Below, piece after piece: positions 7,765 to 15,905 of a DNA stretch of 39,809 nucleotides. The DNA comes from Candidatus Saccharimonadota bacterium (lineage in GTDB: Bacteria > Patescibacteriota > Saccharimonadia > Saccharimonadales > UBA10212). The position numbers and the translations under genes were made by a program. The DNA lies in contig JAQGHE010000045.1 in the NCBI GenBank assembly GCA_028288985.1, positions 1 to 39,809 of the forward strand, given 5' to 3'. Numbering within the stretch: position 1 is the first letter of the stretch; each line of letters opens with the position of its first letter. The notes beneath the pieces are model-generated. The model saw only the letters and a list, made by a program, of their open reading frames with translations. It did not search any database and was not told the origin of the DNA.

Positions 7765-9444
7765 TTAATTTGCGTCGGCTATAACTTGGCTTGGGGCGAT
7801 TTTAATTTCGGCACCGGCCAGCTTGCTCACAAAGTAACTATCGTGAGAAATATAGATTATGGCTCCGGTATAGTTTTGCAGGGCCAGCTCTAATTCTTCG
7901 ATGGATGGCAGATCCAGGTGGTTTGTGGGCTCATCCAGGATTAAGAGATTGGGTTCGCTAGCCAGCATACTTATTATCTGGAAACGGGCCTTTTGGCCGC
8001 CGCTTAAACTGCCAACCAGCTGGCGATAGTCTATAGAAGCATCAAATAAGTAGCTTGATAGCAGCTGCCTGATCTTTTGATCGGCTATCTTCTGGCCCTT
8101 TTCGTTATATACCTGCTCGATAGCTTCCGCTAGCGTAACCTTAAAGTATTTCTGGTCAATTTCCTGCTCGTACACACCAAAGCGCGTCTTAGTGTTGATC
8201 TCTATTTCTCCGTCGAAGCAATTCGACCCGGCGGAGGCTTCTTGGGACTTCGCAAGTATGTACTTTAAAAGAGTAGTTTTACCAGCCCCGTTTCGACCGT
8301 GCAGCCGAACTCTGTCGCCTGCTGAAACAGAGAACGACACGTCGCTAAATAACGGCTGCCCGTAACCCAGGGAAAGGCCGGTAACCTTTAACAGTTCCTG
8401 CCTGCGGTGTTGGGCATCCATGCCAACCAGCTTGATGTTGGTGTCCTTATATTTAGAGTAGCGCTCCGTCATCTTGTGGTTTAGTTCTGTCGCGGAGTTC
8501 TGATCGATCCAAAACGAAGGTTTAGCAATCTTCTCTAACTCGCGAAGCTGCTTTTTGGCTCTTTCTTCCATGACCACAAAGGGATTTTTCTTATCGGCCG
8601 TGCCTCCCCACGAGGCTTTTTTACTGCGGGCGTAGGCAATCTGCTTCTTTAAATTGGTAATCGTTTGCTGGGCAACCTCATACTGACTCATCCCGGCAAC
8701 CGTGTTGGCACTGTTCATCTTCAAGTAAGCTTTGTAGTTACCGCGGTAAGAAAAGGCCTTCTTGTCTTTGATCTCGATGATTCTATCTGCCTCATTCAGC
8801 ACGTCCCGGTCGTGGGTAACGATAACCAGTGTAGATTTAGCTGCTTTCATCCAGTCGATAAAAGCGTCTTTGGCTATGTAGTCCATGTGGTTGGTGGGTT
8901 CATCTATAAGGGCTAGGCTGGCATTGGATTCCTGTACTTTGACCAGCTCCACAAAGCGCTTTTGGCCGCCGGAGAGGGCAGATAGAGGGCCGCGGGCACT
9001 GGCTTCGGGTATCTGATAGTGCTGCAGAGCGTTTATAACTTTTTGCTCGATCGTGTAGTAGCCCAGATGATCAAACTGCTCGATGGCCTCGGAGTATTTA
9101 TTGATCTTGCTTATATCACTGCCCATGTGGCCGGGGTAAGTTTCGATTATGGTGTGAAGCTTTGTGTAGCTGGGAAGAGCTGAGAGGATATAGCTAAGAC
9201 AATCCTGGCTGTGGGCATCAGCATGCTCCTGGGCTGTCATCACTACTGTGGTACCCCTGGAAGTTGATACGGAACCGTCAAAATCATCATCCTCTTGGGC
9301 CAGCATTCGAAGCAGCGTAGTTTTGCCCACTCCGTTTCTGCCGATTATGGCAATCTGCTCGCCCTGCTCAATAGAAATATCCAGCTGTTCAAACAGCTTC
9401 TTGGATCCCAGAGTTTTACTATCTATCTCAGCTTTTAATAACAT
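7765..9444 (-). CDS. ABC-F family ATPase
   Basis: Two ABC ATPase domains in one 559-residue chain with no membrane segment, the ABC-F layout. Walker A motifs are GRNGVGKTT (about 35-43) and GRNGAGKTT (about 365); signatures are LSGGQKRF and LSGGQKAR, and both Walker B/D-loops read IDEPTNHMD and LDEPTNHLD. A basic inter-domain linker of about 90 residues is the part that reaches the peptidyl-transferase centre in this family. Some members protect ribosomes from antibiotics and others relieve stalling; sequence alone does not decide. It lies just downstream of tRNA-Thr(GGT). A TGT-TATCAT extended -10 is 9 nt before the ATG. Confidence 0.92.
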   Translation of the reverse strand: MLLKAEIDSKTLGSKKLFEQLDISIEQGEQIAIIGRNGVGKTTLLRMLAQEDDDFDGSVSTSRGTTVVMTAQEHADAHSQDCLSYILSALPSYTKLHTIIETYPGHMGSDISKINKYSEAIEQFDHLGYYTIEQKVINALQHYQIPEASARGPLSALSGGQKRFVELVKVQESNASLALIDEPTNHMDYIAKDAFIDWMKAAKSTLVIVTHDRDVLNEADRIIEIKDKKAFSYRGNYKAYLKMNSANTVAGMSQYEVAQQTITNLKKQIAYARSKKASWGGTADKKNPFVVMEERAKKQLRELEKIAKPSFWIDQNSATELNHKMTERYSKYKDTNIKLVGMDAQHRRQELLKVTGLSLGYGQPLFSDVSFSVSAGDRVRLHGRNGAGKTTLLKYILAKSQEASAGSNCFDGEIEINTKTRFGVYEQEIDQKYFKVTLAEAIEQVYNEKGQKIADQKIRQLLSSYLFDASIDYRQLVGSLSGGQKARFQIISMLASEPNLLILDEPTNHLDLPSIEELELALQNYTGAIIYISHDSYFVSKLAGAEIKIAPSQVIADAN

Positions 9445-9490
9445 CGCTCAACAATGATAACAGAGGAGGCAATACAGGTACGATCAAAAT

Positions 9491-9564
9491 GGAGCCGTGA
9501 TCGGGACTTGAACCCGAGACCCCCTCCTTACCATGGAGGTGCTCTACCGCTGAGCTATCACGGC
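9491..9564 (-). tRNA. tRNA-Thr (anticodon GGT)
   Basis: A 74-nt cloverleaf on the minus strand. Acceptor stem GCCGTGA/TCACGGC, anticodon stem CCTCC/GGAGG with loop ATGGTAA (anticodon GGT), T arm CGGGTTCAAGTCCCG, U discriminator and encoded CCA. A second tRNA-Thr (TGT) lies about 1.2 kb away on the other strand. Confidence 0.96.
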
Positions 9565-9642
9565 CCGTTCCAAACTTGCACTATCGGTCTTGTTTCGCAT
9601 GACTCTGCAAAAGTTTCGACTTATAGCCGGGCTTTCTCCTCT

Positions 9643-9674
9643 AAATTTTGTAAGCTACATTGCCTGCAAAATTT
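9643..9674 (-). terminator. Candidate terminator after the DHH phosphoesterase gene
   Basis: Inverted repeat AAATTTTG (9643-9650) / CAAAATTT (9667-9674) with a partly paired interior, 22 nt after the DHH gene stop and before tRNA-Thr. The T residues are in the stem and no extra tract follows, so efficiency is uncertain. Confidence 0.45.
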
Positions 9675-9695
9675 GTAACCACAGAGGCTATTCTA

Positions 9696-10718
9696 TCAAG
9701 AATCAGGTGTGTTCTCTATAGCTTTAAGGACCTTATTGATGGCCTCCTGCATATTGGCGGCTTGGAATTTCGCTCCTGCGGCCGGTACATGACCGCCTCC
9801 GCCTAGCAGTTTGGCGATATTTTGAACATTTCTGACGCCCGAGGCTGACCTGAATGAAACGGAATAGCTACCCTCTCCGGCAGCTAAGTCCGGATAGACA
9901 ATGAAGCCCCACAGGTTATTATTCAGATTGCGTACAAACTGGTTTACGAATATTTCGCACCCATTCTTTAGATCCATGACGGAGTTCCCCTTGCCCAGCC
10001 AATCTTTAACGTACTCGTCGTAAAGCCAGCTGTATGAGAACCCCTGATCAGTTACGACGGCATTTGCAGCCAGATGCCCAAGAATCTCCAGCTGGGGCTT
10101 GGTGTAGCGGTTCAGCTTGCTTTCCAGTACTTCGATGCTGGCGCCGGCATCCAACAGATCGCTGACAATCCGAAATGTCTCCCGGTGGAGCGGGTTGCGG
10201 TAACGAAAGCGGAAAGTGTCGGCTAGAATGCCAAGTAAAGCAATATCCTGATATCCCTCCGGCTTAGTCCAGCCAAGTTTTTCAAATAGCAGATTATATA
10301 CTTCCTGAGTCGCAGCGGGCGTGCCATTGTTTACGTAAACATCAGCGTCATCCTTATCATCCGGTTCATGGTGGTCGATAATAACCAGTTTGGCTTCGTG
10401 CAGTTCAGCCGGATTTCGGCTGCATCGGTTCAATTTGCCGGCATCTGCAACAATCACTAAATCTGGGTTGTCTTGGCGCAGCGTCTCGGCGACATCAACA
10501 AACTCAATCTGTTCGTAGCCCTGCAGAAAGCTTAGATCGTTGCTGGGTTTTTCTTCTAGGACCAGCTTTATTTTTTTGTCAGGGTAGTTAGTTTTTATAG
10601 CTAAATATATTAGTAAAGAAGAACAAACCGCATCCGGATCGGGCGAAATATGAGAAGTTACCAATATATTTTCGGCATCTTCTAATAACTTTTTAAGTTG
10701 AAAAATTTGGTCTTCCAT
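9696..10718 (-). CDS. DHH/DHHA1 family phosphoesterase (NrnA-like nanoRNase/pAp phosphatase)
   Basis: The 340-residue protein has all signature metal-binding motifs: TSHISPDPDAVCS (about 21-33), VADAGKLNR, the DHH box IIDHHEPDD and DTFRFRY, followed by the DHHA1 substrate-binding domain with GGGGHVPAAG near residue 308. This pattern and length match NrnA, which degrades oligoribonucleotides of 2-5 nt and can dephosphorylate pAp. The start has no Shine-Dalgarno; TAAACT lies 7 nt before the ATG. Other DHH enzymes (GdpP, RecJ) are longer, so NrnA-like is the best fit. Confidence 0.88.
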   Translation of the reverse strand: MEDQIFQLKKLLEDAENILVTSHISPDPDAVCSSLLIYLAIKTNYPDKKIKLVLEEKPSNDLSFLQGYEQIEFVDVAETLRQDNPDLVIVADAGKLNRCSRNPAELHEAKLVIIDHHEPDDKDDADVYVNNGTPAATQEVYNLLFEKLGWTKPEGYQDIALLGILADTFRFRYRNPLHRETFRIVSDLLDAGASIEVLESKLNRYTKPQLEILGHLAANAVVTDQGFSYSWLYDEYVKDWLGKGNSVMDLKNGCEIFVNQFVRNLNNNLWGFIVYPDLAAGEGSYSVSFRSASGVRNVQNIAKLLGGGGHVPAAGAKFQAANMQEAINKVLKAIENTPDS

Positions 10719-10761
10719 TTGTTTGAGTTTATTTTCTCATCAAACAAGGCTTACGTCCACC

Positions 10762-10790
10762 TTGATGCTTACGCTCTTATCTGTTAGACT
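10762..10790 (+). promoter_or_regulatory. Promoter of tRNA-Thr(TGT)
   Basis: TTGATG (10762-10767), 17-nt spacer, TAGACT (10785-10790), with a TGT extended -10. The predicted start, near 10797, is only a few bases before the mature tRNA 5-prime end. Confidence 0.55.
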
Positions 10791-10799
10791 GGCCCAGAT

Positions 10800-10875
10800 G
10801 CCGACATAGCTCAGTGGCTAGAGCGGCTGTTTTGTAAACAGCGGGTCGTGGGTTCGAATCCCTCTGTCGGCTCCA
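10800..10875 (+). tRNA. tRNA-Thr (anticodon TGT)
   Basis: A 76-nt cloverleaf. Acceptor GCCGACA/TGTCGGC, anticodon stem GCTGT/ACAGC with loop TTTGTAA (anticodon TGT), T arm GTGGGTTCGAATCCCTC, U discriminator, encoded CCA. Confidence 0.97.
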
Positions 10876-10921
10876 ATTTTGTCGACTTGCGAGATCGCCA
10901 AAATAGGTGGAGTTGGATCGG

Positions 10922-10962
10922 TGTTACAATTGTTGAGAGAAGGCCGTATGGCTGTCTCTCAA
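10922..10962 (+). promoter_or_regulatory. Extended -10 promoter and hairpin before tRNA-Tyr
   Basis: TGT-TACAAT (10922-10930) is a good extended -10 without an obvious -35. It is followed at once by a perfect 8-bp inverted repeat TTGAGAGA (10933-10940) / TCTCTCAA (10955-10962) that ends 6 nt before tRNA-Tyr. There is no T-tract, so it is unlikely to be a terminator. It could be a 5-prime leader fold or an operator. Confidence 0.45.
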
Positions 10963-10968
10963 CTCCAG

Positions 10969-11054
10969 GCAGGGTTAGTGAAGCGGTCAAACACGGCAGA
11001 CTGTAAATCTGTTGGCATTCGCCTTCGTAGGTTCGAATCCTACACCCTGCACCA
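10969..11054 (+). tRNA. tRNA-Tyr (anticodon GTA)
   Basis: An 86-nt class II tRNA with a long variable arm. Acceptor GCAGGGT/ACCCTGC, anticodon loop CTGTAAA (anticodon GTA), T arm GTAGGTTCGAATCCTAC, A discriminator, encoded CCA. Confidence 0.97.
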
Positions 11055-11123
11055 CAAACCGCATGTGCTTTAAGCCAGATGACTTTATCTATATACTGTA
11101 GGCATTAGTAAAGCGGAGAGAAC

Positions 11124-11477
11124 ATGCCCCTTATTAGAGTTGACCACAACCCCGCTGACATCAATGATTCACTTGTCGAGCAATTAGTTAATAAGCTACT
11201 TAACTTTGCGATGAAATTACACAACATGAATGAGGATCAGATATCAATTTTCACGCAATCTTACTCTTCATCATCCCACTCAACCGCTGCCGCAGAAGTC
11301 GAGGTCAGGGCTAAAAAAACTGAGTATGGCGATAATCCTGAAGAGCGAAGGCAGAATCACATGGGAGAGTATGAAAAGTTCTTTAATGATTTCCTAAAAA
11401 CTAACAATATAGATAAAGGGATTGTCTTTACTCTTACACTGGAAGACTGGTCGGTCAAGTTCATAGCGAAAGTATAA
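11124..11477 (+). CDS. Small protein, possibly tautomerase superfamily (DUF1904-like)
   Basis: A 117-residue protein starting MPLIRVDH, with Pro2 as in tautomerases that use an N-terminal proline as catalytic base. The predicted order is strand (2-8), long helix (14-35), strand (about 57-65), helix (about 79-92) and strand (about 98-116), compatible with a tandem beta-alpha-beta tautomerase fold. I could not identify a definite family, so this is a weak structural guess. It has a good GGAGAG ribosome site 4 nt before the ATG and lies alone on the plus strand after tRNA-Tyr. Confidence 0.65.
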   Translation: MPLIRVDHNPADINDSLVEQLVNKLLNFAMKLHNMNEDQISIFTQSYSSSSHSTAAAEVEVRAKKTEYGDNPEERRQNHMGEYEKFFNDFLKTNNIDKGIVFTLTLEDWSVKFIAKV

Positions 11478-11485
11478 AGTTGATT

Positions 11486-11554
11486 CTGGCCTCAGCAATA
11501 ATGCATACGGTAAGGGGCTACTGTGATGCACTTAGCGAGCCAACTAGAGGCCAG
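11486..11554. other. Inverted-repeat element after the small plus-strand gene
   Basis: A perfect 8-bp outer repeat CTGGCCTC (11486-11493) / GAGGCCAG (11547-11554) encloses a second pair TGCAT/ATGCA. It begins 9 nt after the stop of the 11124-11477 gene. No T-tract follows, so a classical terminator is not supported. It could be a 3-prime RNA structure or a small structured RNA. Confidence 0.35.
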
Positions 11555-11633
11555 TTAACGGTAGAGCATGGCTATCGTACTCCTCAAAGACGTCGGATAT
11601 TCCCTGACTCCACTGGGTAATTTTAGTAGTTTT

Positions 11634-12287
11634 TTAGATAACAACGCGTTTGGGGCGCAGAATGCGGCGCGGCTTTCCGGCGGGTAAGATCAGCTTATCC
11701 AACTTCTTACGTACGTCGACGGCCTCTTCTTCCATGCCTCGTGATTCGTAAGCGTTAGCCAGCAATTTATAAGTTTCCGGGTTAGGCTCTAATTCCGCTG
11801 CTTTATCCAACTCCTGGATCATCAGCTTGTCGTTGCCCATTTTCTCCTGAACTTTGGCATAAGCTATATGACGGGCTGCTAAGTTTCCTTCCAGTTTAAG
11901 GGCCTGCTCGAAGGCTGTAGCTGCCTTTTGGTAGTTCTCGGTCTCGTAATAAATAAGCCCTAAGTTGTGCAGACTGGATGCGCTGGGCTCGATGCTGCTG
12001 GCAATCTCAAAGCAGTCTATGGCGTCCTTATACTCCCGCTGTTTGGCATATAAGATTCCCAGGCGGTTATAAGCCGCCGCGTTTTTCTCATCAACCTTAA
12101 GGATGGTCAGTAGTGCCTTTTCGGCGCGAAGCAGTCTATTTTCTCTCATACTATGATGGGCAATTTCCCATAGCTTTGTCAGGCGATCACCAATTCTCCT
12201 TGGGATAACCACCATTTCGTGCTCGGAAATCTTTCCGTGTCTGTAGACAAGATAACCAAAAAATAAGAGTATCGCTAAAGCGTACAT
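11634..12287 (-). CDS. Membrane-anchored TPR protein
   Basis: The 217-residue protein has one N-terminal membrane segment (residues 1-16, MYALAILLFFGYLVYR), a short linker and then about four tetratricopeptide repeats between residues 45 and 190. The repeats are recognisable from AAAYNRLGILYAKQREYKDA, SLHNLGLIYYETENYQKA and similar 34-residue units. TPRs mediate protein-protein contacts; the partner is unknown. The C-terminus is basic. It lies 19 nt after holB but has its own TATAAT 8 nt before the ATG. Confidence 0.85.
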   Translation of the reverse strand: MYALAILLFFGYLVYRHGKISEHEMVVIPRRIGDRLTKLWEIAHHSMRENRLLRAEKALLTILKVDEKNAAAYNRLGILYAKQREYKDAIDCFEIASSIEPSASSLHNLGLIYYETENYQKAATAFEQALKLEGNLAARHIAYAKVQEKMGNDKLMIQELDKAAELEPNPETYKLLANAYESRGMEEEAVDVRKKLDKLILPAGKPRRILRPKRVVI

Positions 12288-12295
12288 GCCCTTTA

Positions 12296-12304
12296 ATTAT
12301 ACCA
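12296..12304 (-). promoter_or_regulatory. Extended -10 of the TPR gene, leaderless type
   Basis: Minus strand TGG-TATAAT (TATAAT at 12296-12301), 8 nt before the ATG at 12287. The predicted message would have at most a 2-nt leader. Confidence 0.5.
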
Positions 12305-12306
12305 AA

Positions 12307-13185
12307 CTATATCTTTAGACTCACCACTAGGTTAAGCAGCGTAAGTTTAACCGAAGCGTTGGCGGCCACGGCCTTTTGGGCGGCCATGACCTGCTTTCTT
12401 GCGATCAGCAGTCTACTTGCTGCCGTGGCATCGTTTCTCTTTACCTGGGAGTGGTGAGCCGCCCGGATAACCTTTGCCAGAGACTCCAGGAAATCGACGG
12501 CTTCTTCGCGGCTTTTGCTTAAGGAATCAACACCAAGCAACCGATTATATTTGTCTTGCCCGGCGAACTCTTTAGCTCTGTTTATAGAGTCTTTTATGGT
12601 CGATCCCTCAGAGTCAAAGAGAAGTTTGTCTAAAAGTCCGGCAGCCCCTTCACTGATACTCCAGGCGCTTTTTATAGCAGCTTCCGGATGACTGCTACCG
12701 TAATGCTTTAGGGCTTCCTCCAGAGTGACAGGATGAACAATCAGTTTGTTTGCCCGGGACATGACGGTTGGCAAAACACTACCGGCAGATTTCAGGGTTA
12801 GGATGAATACTGTATCCGGATTAGGCTGCTCCAGTATTTTCAACAGGGCGTTTTGGGCCTCCCGGCTCAAAAGATGAGCATCCTCAATTAGAGCTATCCT
12901 TTTTATGACTTTATCACCCAGTGCCTTCATGCGCAGGCTGCTAATGAGTTTGCGTACACCGTCGATAGATATTTCCTGGCGGGAATCTTCCTTTGTCACC
13001 CGCAGCAAATTGGAGCTTTCCAGTATCCTAGCCTCATCTTCCTCCAGCAGCGCAGCTGCTATGTGATAGGCCAGCCCTAACTTCCCGCTTTCCGGCTGGC
13101 CGACTATCGCCAAAACCTGGCCGGGGGCAGCCAGATACTTCTGCACGGCGTTTATCGTTTGAGGGTGATGGGCTAGTTCTCTCAT
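12307..13185 (-). CDS. holB: DNA polymerase III subunit delta-prime-like clamp-loader protein
   Basis: The 292-residue AAA+ protein has a Walker A-like GQPESGKLG (about 30-38) and the sensor/Walker B stretch RIALIEDAHLLSREAQNALL with KILEQPNPDTVFIL, the clamp-loader signature found in delta-prime and DnaX. The zinc cysteines of DnaX are absent, and the length suits delta-prime. It helps load the beta clamp at replication. Its ATG overlaps the pseudouridine synthase stop (ATGA), so the two are co-translated. Confidence 0.85.
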   Translation of the reverse strand: MRELAHHPQTINAVQKYLAAPGQVLAIVGQPESGKLGLAYHIAAALLEEDEARILESSNLLRVTKEDSRQEISIDGVRKLISSLRMKALGDKVIKRIALIEDAHLLSREAQNALLKILEQPNPDTVFILTLKSAGSVLPTVMSRANKLIVHPVTLEEALKHYGSSHPEAAIKSAWSISEGAAGLLDKLLFDSEGSTIKDSINRAKEFAGQDKYNRLLGVDSLSKSREEAVDFLESLAKVIRAAHHSQVKRNDATAASRLLIARKQVMAAQKAVAANASVKLTLLNLVVSLKI

Positions 13186-14057
13186 TTGGGTAAAAAATTA
13201 TTAAAGTATCCAGGCAGTGGAGCGCTAAAAACTCTGCGTTCGCTCGTCGGCAGGGTGATTTCCAGAGACGCGGCGTGCAGCAGCAGGTGTTCTCCGTCGT
13301 GCCCGTACACATGATCGCCGACTACCGGGTGCCCGATGTAGGCCATATGTACCCGTATCTGATGGGTGCGGCCAGTGGCCGGTCTTAATTCCACCAGCGA
13401 ATATGTTTTGCCATCTATGGCGACGCTGTTTAACACCTTGTACTGAGTGGTGGCTGCCTTGCCGCTAGCATCAACCCTGAAAGATTGGGGGCGCTTGGGG
13501 TTTCTGCCAATAGGCGCATCTATTAGTGCTTCTGCCGGCTCCGGAACTCCTTCTACCACAGCCGTGTATATCTTCTTGGTTTTGCGCTGGGAGAACTGCT
13601 TTTGCAACCTAGACAGTGTCTCAGAATTCTTGGCGCCGATGAGGACACCGCTGGTGCCACGGTCAAGTCTGTGGACGATGCCGGCTCTATTTCCAGTTAG
13701 TGCATTATCGTTAATTTTCGGTTTTAAAAAACTAGCCACCGTGGATTCTTCGTTTAATGCTCCCTTAGAGTGAGTCAGGAAGCCTTCGGGCTTATTGATA
13801 ACAACCACGTTATCATCTTCATACAAAACAGGTAGGTCGACGACTGCCGGCTCCGCTCGCAGCTTAGACTCGTCTACTGAGATTATTTCCTTGCCCTTAA
13901 GCTTATACCCGGCTTTGATCGGTTCGCCCTCGAGAGTAACCATTCCGTTATCAAACAGCCTCTCCAGAGAAGAACGAGTATAATCGGGGTAATTTTTGGC
14001 AATGTAGACGTCTGCCCGCGTGCCTGAATCTTCTGGGCCTACTATGAACTCCTGCAT
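13182..14057 (-). CDS. RluA/RluD-family 23S rRNA pseudouridine synthase
   Basis: An S4-like RNA-binding domain (SGTRADVYIAKNYPDYTRSS at residues 9-28) precedes the synthase domain with the catalytic-Asp motif HRLDRGTSGVLIGAK near 130. GRTHQIRVHMAYIGHPVVGD is also typical. Such enzymes isomerise uridines in helix 69 of 23S rRNA. I place the start at the ATG at 14057 (MQEFIVGPEDSG, 291 residues): the open frame runs 34 codons further upstream but that part is unlike the family, and a promoter -10 ends 7 nt before this ATG. Confidence 0.9.
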   Translation of the reverse strand: MQEFIVGPEDSGTRADVYIAKNYPDYTRSSLERLFDNGMVTLEGEPIKAGYKLKGKEIISVDESKLRAEPAVVDLPVLYEDDNVVVINKPEGFLTHSKGALNEESTVASFLKPKINDNALTGNRAGIVHRLDRGTSGVLIGAKNSETLSRLQKQFSQRKTKKIYTAVVEGVPEPAEALIDAPIGRNPKRPQSFRVDASGKAATTQYKVLNSVAIDGKTYSLVELRPATGRTHQIRVHMAYIGHPVVGDHVYGHDGEHLLLHAASLEITLPTSERRVFSAPLPGYFNNFLPK

Positions 14058-14064
14058 ACTCAAT

Positions 14065-14094
14065 AGTCTACCCAATCTGACTGGCCAGCACCAA
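14065..14094 (-). promoter_or_regulatory. Promoter of the pseudouridine synthase-holB unit
   Basis: Minus strand: TTGGTG (14089-14094), 18-nt spacer, TAGACT (14065-14070), which ends 7 nt before the ATG at 14057. This supports both the chosen start and a leaderless or nearly leaderless message. Confidence 0.5.
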
Positions 14095-14204
14095 GTTCGC
14101 AAAGCGACTGTTAGACTGCGTTCCGCCGTCGATACAGCGGACCGCGGCGCTATCGCCAAACCTTACGTACTCCTGGGGGTTTACGCATTCCTCCGGGTTA
14201 GTGC

Positions 14205-15239
14205 TCATGAGGGTCTTAAGCCTACGGCTTTTTGAACCTTTCGTAAGGTGTCTTCGGCTACTTTACGCATTGCGTCCTCGTCTGCTTCCAGCTTTCTCAT
14301 TAGTGCCTCTTTGTCGACTTGAGTGAGTTTTTCCTGGAAATCAGACAGCAGACTTTTCACTTCAGCGGCCACAGCGGCTTTAAGCTCTCCATAGCTGGAT
14401 TTACCCGACCATTCGCTGTTTACCTTGTCTTGGGGCTGGCGGGTGGTCAGGGCTAAAATTTGCAGCAGATTAGTTACGCCGGGCTGCTTCTCCCAGTCAA
14501 AATTTATAACTCCGACAGAATCGGTCGTGGCGGCCATAACTTTGGCAGCTGCTTCCTCGGGCTTGTCCTTAAGCAATATTGTCCCGGCAGGGTCTTCAAC
14601 CGATTTGCTCATTTTCTTTTCCGGCGTCCGCAGCGAGCGGATACGGACCTGGTTATCCCGTTCGGAGAAGGACAGCTGCTTATCGGCGGGTTCCGGCACC
14701 ACGAAAAGGTCACCGAATCTATTATTCAACCTGATTGCTAGATCCCGTGTTAGCTCCAGGTGCTGCCGCTGATCGTCGCCCACAGGTACCCATTTTGCAC
14801 CGTATAACAAAATGTCCGCAGCCATCAGTATGGGGTAGTTAAACAAACCTACCGTTACCCGGTCGTCGCCCACTTGCTTGCTTTTGTCCTTGAATTCCAC
14901 CATTCGGGCAGCTTCGCCGAAGCCGGTGAAACAATCCAGTATCCAGGTTAACTCTGCATGCGCCGGTATATAGCTTTGGCGGTATATGAAGGTGTTGGGT
15001 TCATTGATATCAAGCCCAGCGGCTACAAAGTACTTCAAATTACGGATTGTATTTTGATAAAGCGTCCCGTGATCTATCGGCGTAGTAAAGCTATGCAGAT
15101 CGGGAACGAACATGTTTACCTGATACTCGCCGGCGCGTTCCTTCTGCATGTTAATCAACGGCGTCATAGCTCCCAGTAAATTACCAAGAGTGGGTTCGTC
15201 GTTAGAACGAATCCCCGTTAAAATAACTTCTTTACTCAT
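14205..15239 (-). CDS. trpS: Tryptophanyl-tRNA synthetase
   Basis: A class I aminoacyl-tRNA synthetase that charges tRNA-Trp, whose gene lies at 2921-2996. The 344-residue protein carries PTLGNLLGA (about 16-24) in place of the HIGH box, the VGDDQRQHLELTRD segment near 153 and KMSKS at 209-213. The length is typical for TrpS. The start lacks a Shine-Dalgarno and a perfect TATAAT lies 8 nt upstream of the ATG, suggesting leaderless translation. Confidence 0.97.
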   Translation of the reverse strand: MSKEVILTGIRSNDEPTLGNLLGAMTPLINMQKERAGEYQVNMFVPDLHSFTTPIDHGTLYQNTIRNLKYFVAAGLDINEPNTFIYRQSYIPAHAELTWILDCFTGFGEAARMVEFKDKSKQVGDDRVTVGLFNYPILMAADILLYGAKWVPVGDDQRQHLELTRDLAIRLNNRFGDLFVVPEPADKQLSFSERDNQVRIRSLRTPEKKMSKSVEDPAGTILLKDKPEEAAAKVMAATTDSVGVINFDWEKQPGVTNLLQILALTTRQPQDKVNSEWSGKSSYGELKAAVAAEVKSLLSDFQEKLTQVDKEALMRKLEADEDAMRKVAEDTLRKVQKAVGLRPS

Positions 15240-15247
15240 TGTTTCTT

Positions 15248-15253
15248 ATTATA
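15248..15253 (-). promoter_or_regulatory. -10 element of trpS, leaderless type
   Basis: Perfect TATAAT on the minus strand, 8 nt before the trpS ATG at 15239; no convincing -35. Confidence 0.5.
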
Positions 15254-15255
15254 AC

Positions 15256-15867
15256 TTAAATGCCATCCGGATGAGGGAGCTCAAGTTCCAGCTGACCGAT
15301 ATTTATCCCCTCTGTTTCCTTAGCCCAGTTATTTGGAGACCTTAAGGTGCTCGTTCTGATGGGTGAAATAGCGAAGAACTGCTCAATCGTACGACCACCG
15401 GCGGGATTTGTGTGCCTAAACTTCCTAGTACCGCTTACTTCCACTACGTGGCTCACGACGTATGGGCCTATGGGGTCCTGCTCTCTCATTATCCGTTCTG
15501 AAATTTGTCGCTCATCACCCTCAAAGTCTTTCAAGACTTCGGCACCGAAGCAATCTACCCTCTCGATAACAAAACCGAAGGCTATGCCAGCGATAACATC
15601 TTCTCTCAGACGATACTTGGAGGTCTCTTCATCGTCTGGATCCGTTTCGAGTATTCTGTGGAGTCCGTTGATGATTACTGGCCTGCCTGCGTACACCTTG
15701 CCCACCTTCTCATTCAGGCTATCTATCAGTTGAGTTATTTCCTCATCGAGTAGATCGAAAGCCTTCTCATTCACATAGTTTTCTAGGTTGTGGGCAGCAG
15801 AAAAAAGTTGGTTTACCGCTTTTTCTCCGGCGGGAATTTCGGGCACATCTATATATCTCTCACCCAT
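15256..15867 (-). CDS. Hypothetical protein between rpsI and trpS
   Basis: I do not recognise this protein of about 203 residues. It is acidic, rich in alternating helix and strand, with no membrane segment or metal motif. It begins MGERYIDVPEIPAGEKAV and ends in a Pro/Asp tail. The open frame extends to a TTG at 15903, 2 nt after the rpsI stop, so an earlier start is possible. I prefer the ATG at 15867 because GATAAT lies 7 nt upstream; neither candidate has a Shine-Dalgarno. It could be expressed from its own promoter or by read-through from the ribosomal operon. Confidence 0.7.
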   Translation of the reverse strand: MGERYIDVPEIPAGEKAVNQLFSAAHNLENYVNEKAFDLLDEEITQLIDSLNEKVGKVYAGRPVIINGLHRILETDPDDEETSKYRLREDVIAGIAFGFVIERVDCFGAEVLKDFEGDERQISERIMREQDPIGPYVVSHVVEVSGTRKFRHTNPAGGRTIEQFFAISPIRTSTLRSPNNWAKETEGINIGQLELELPHPDGI

Positions 15868-15905
15868 AGGAGCTATTATCATATTAATTTGATAGATAAA
15901 CAATA

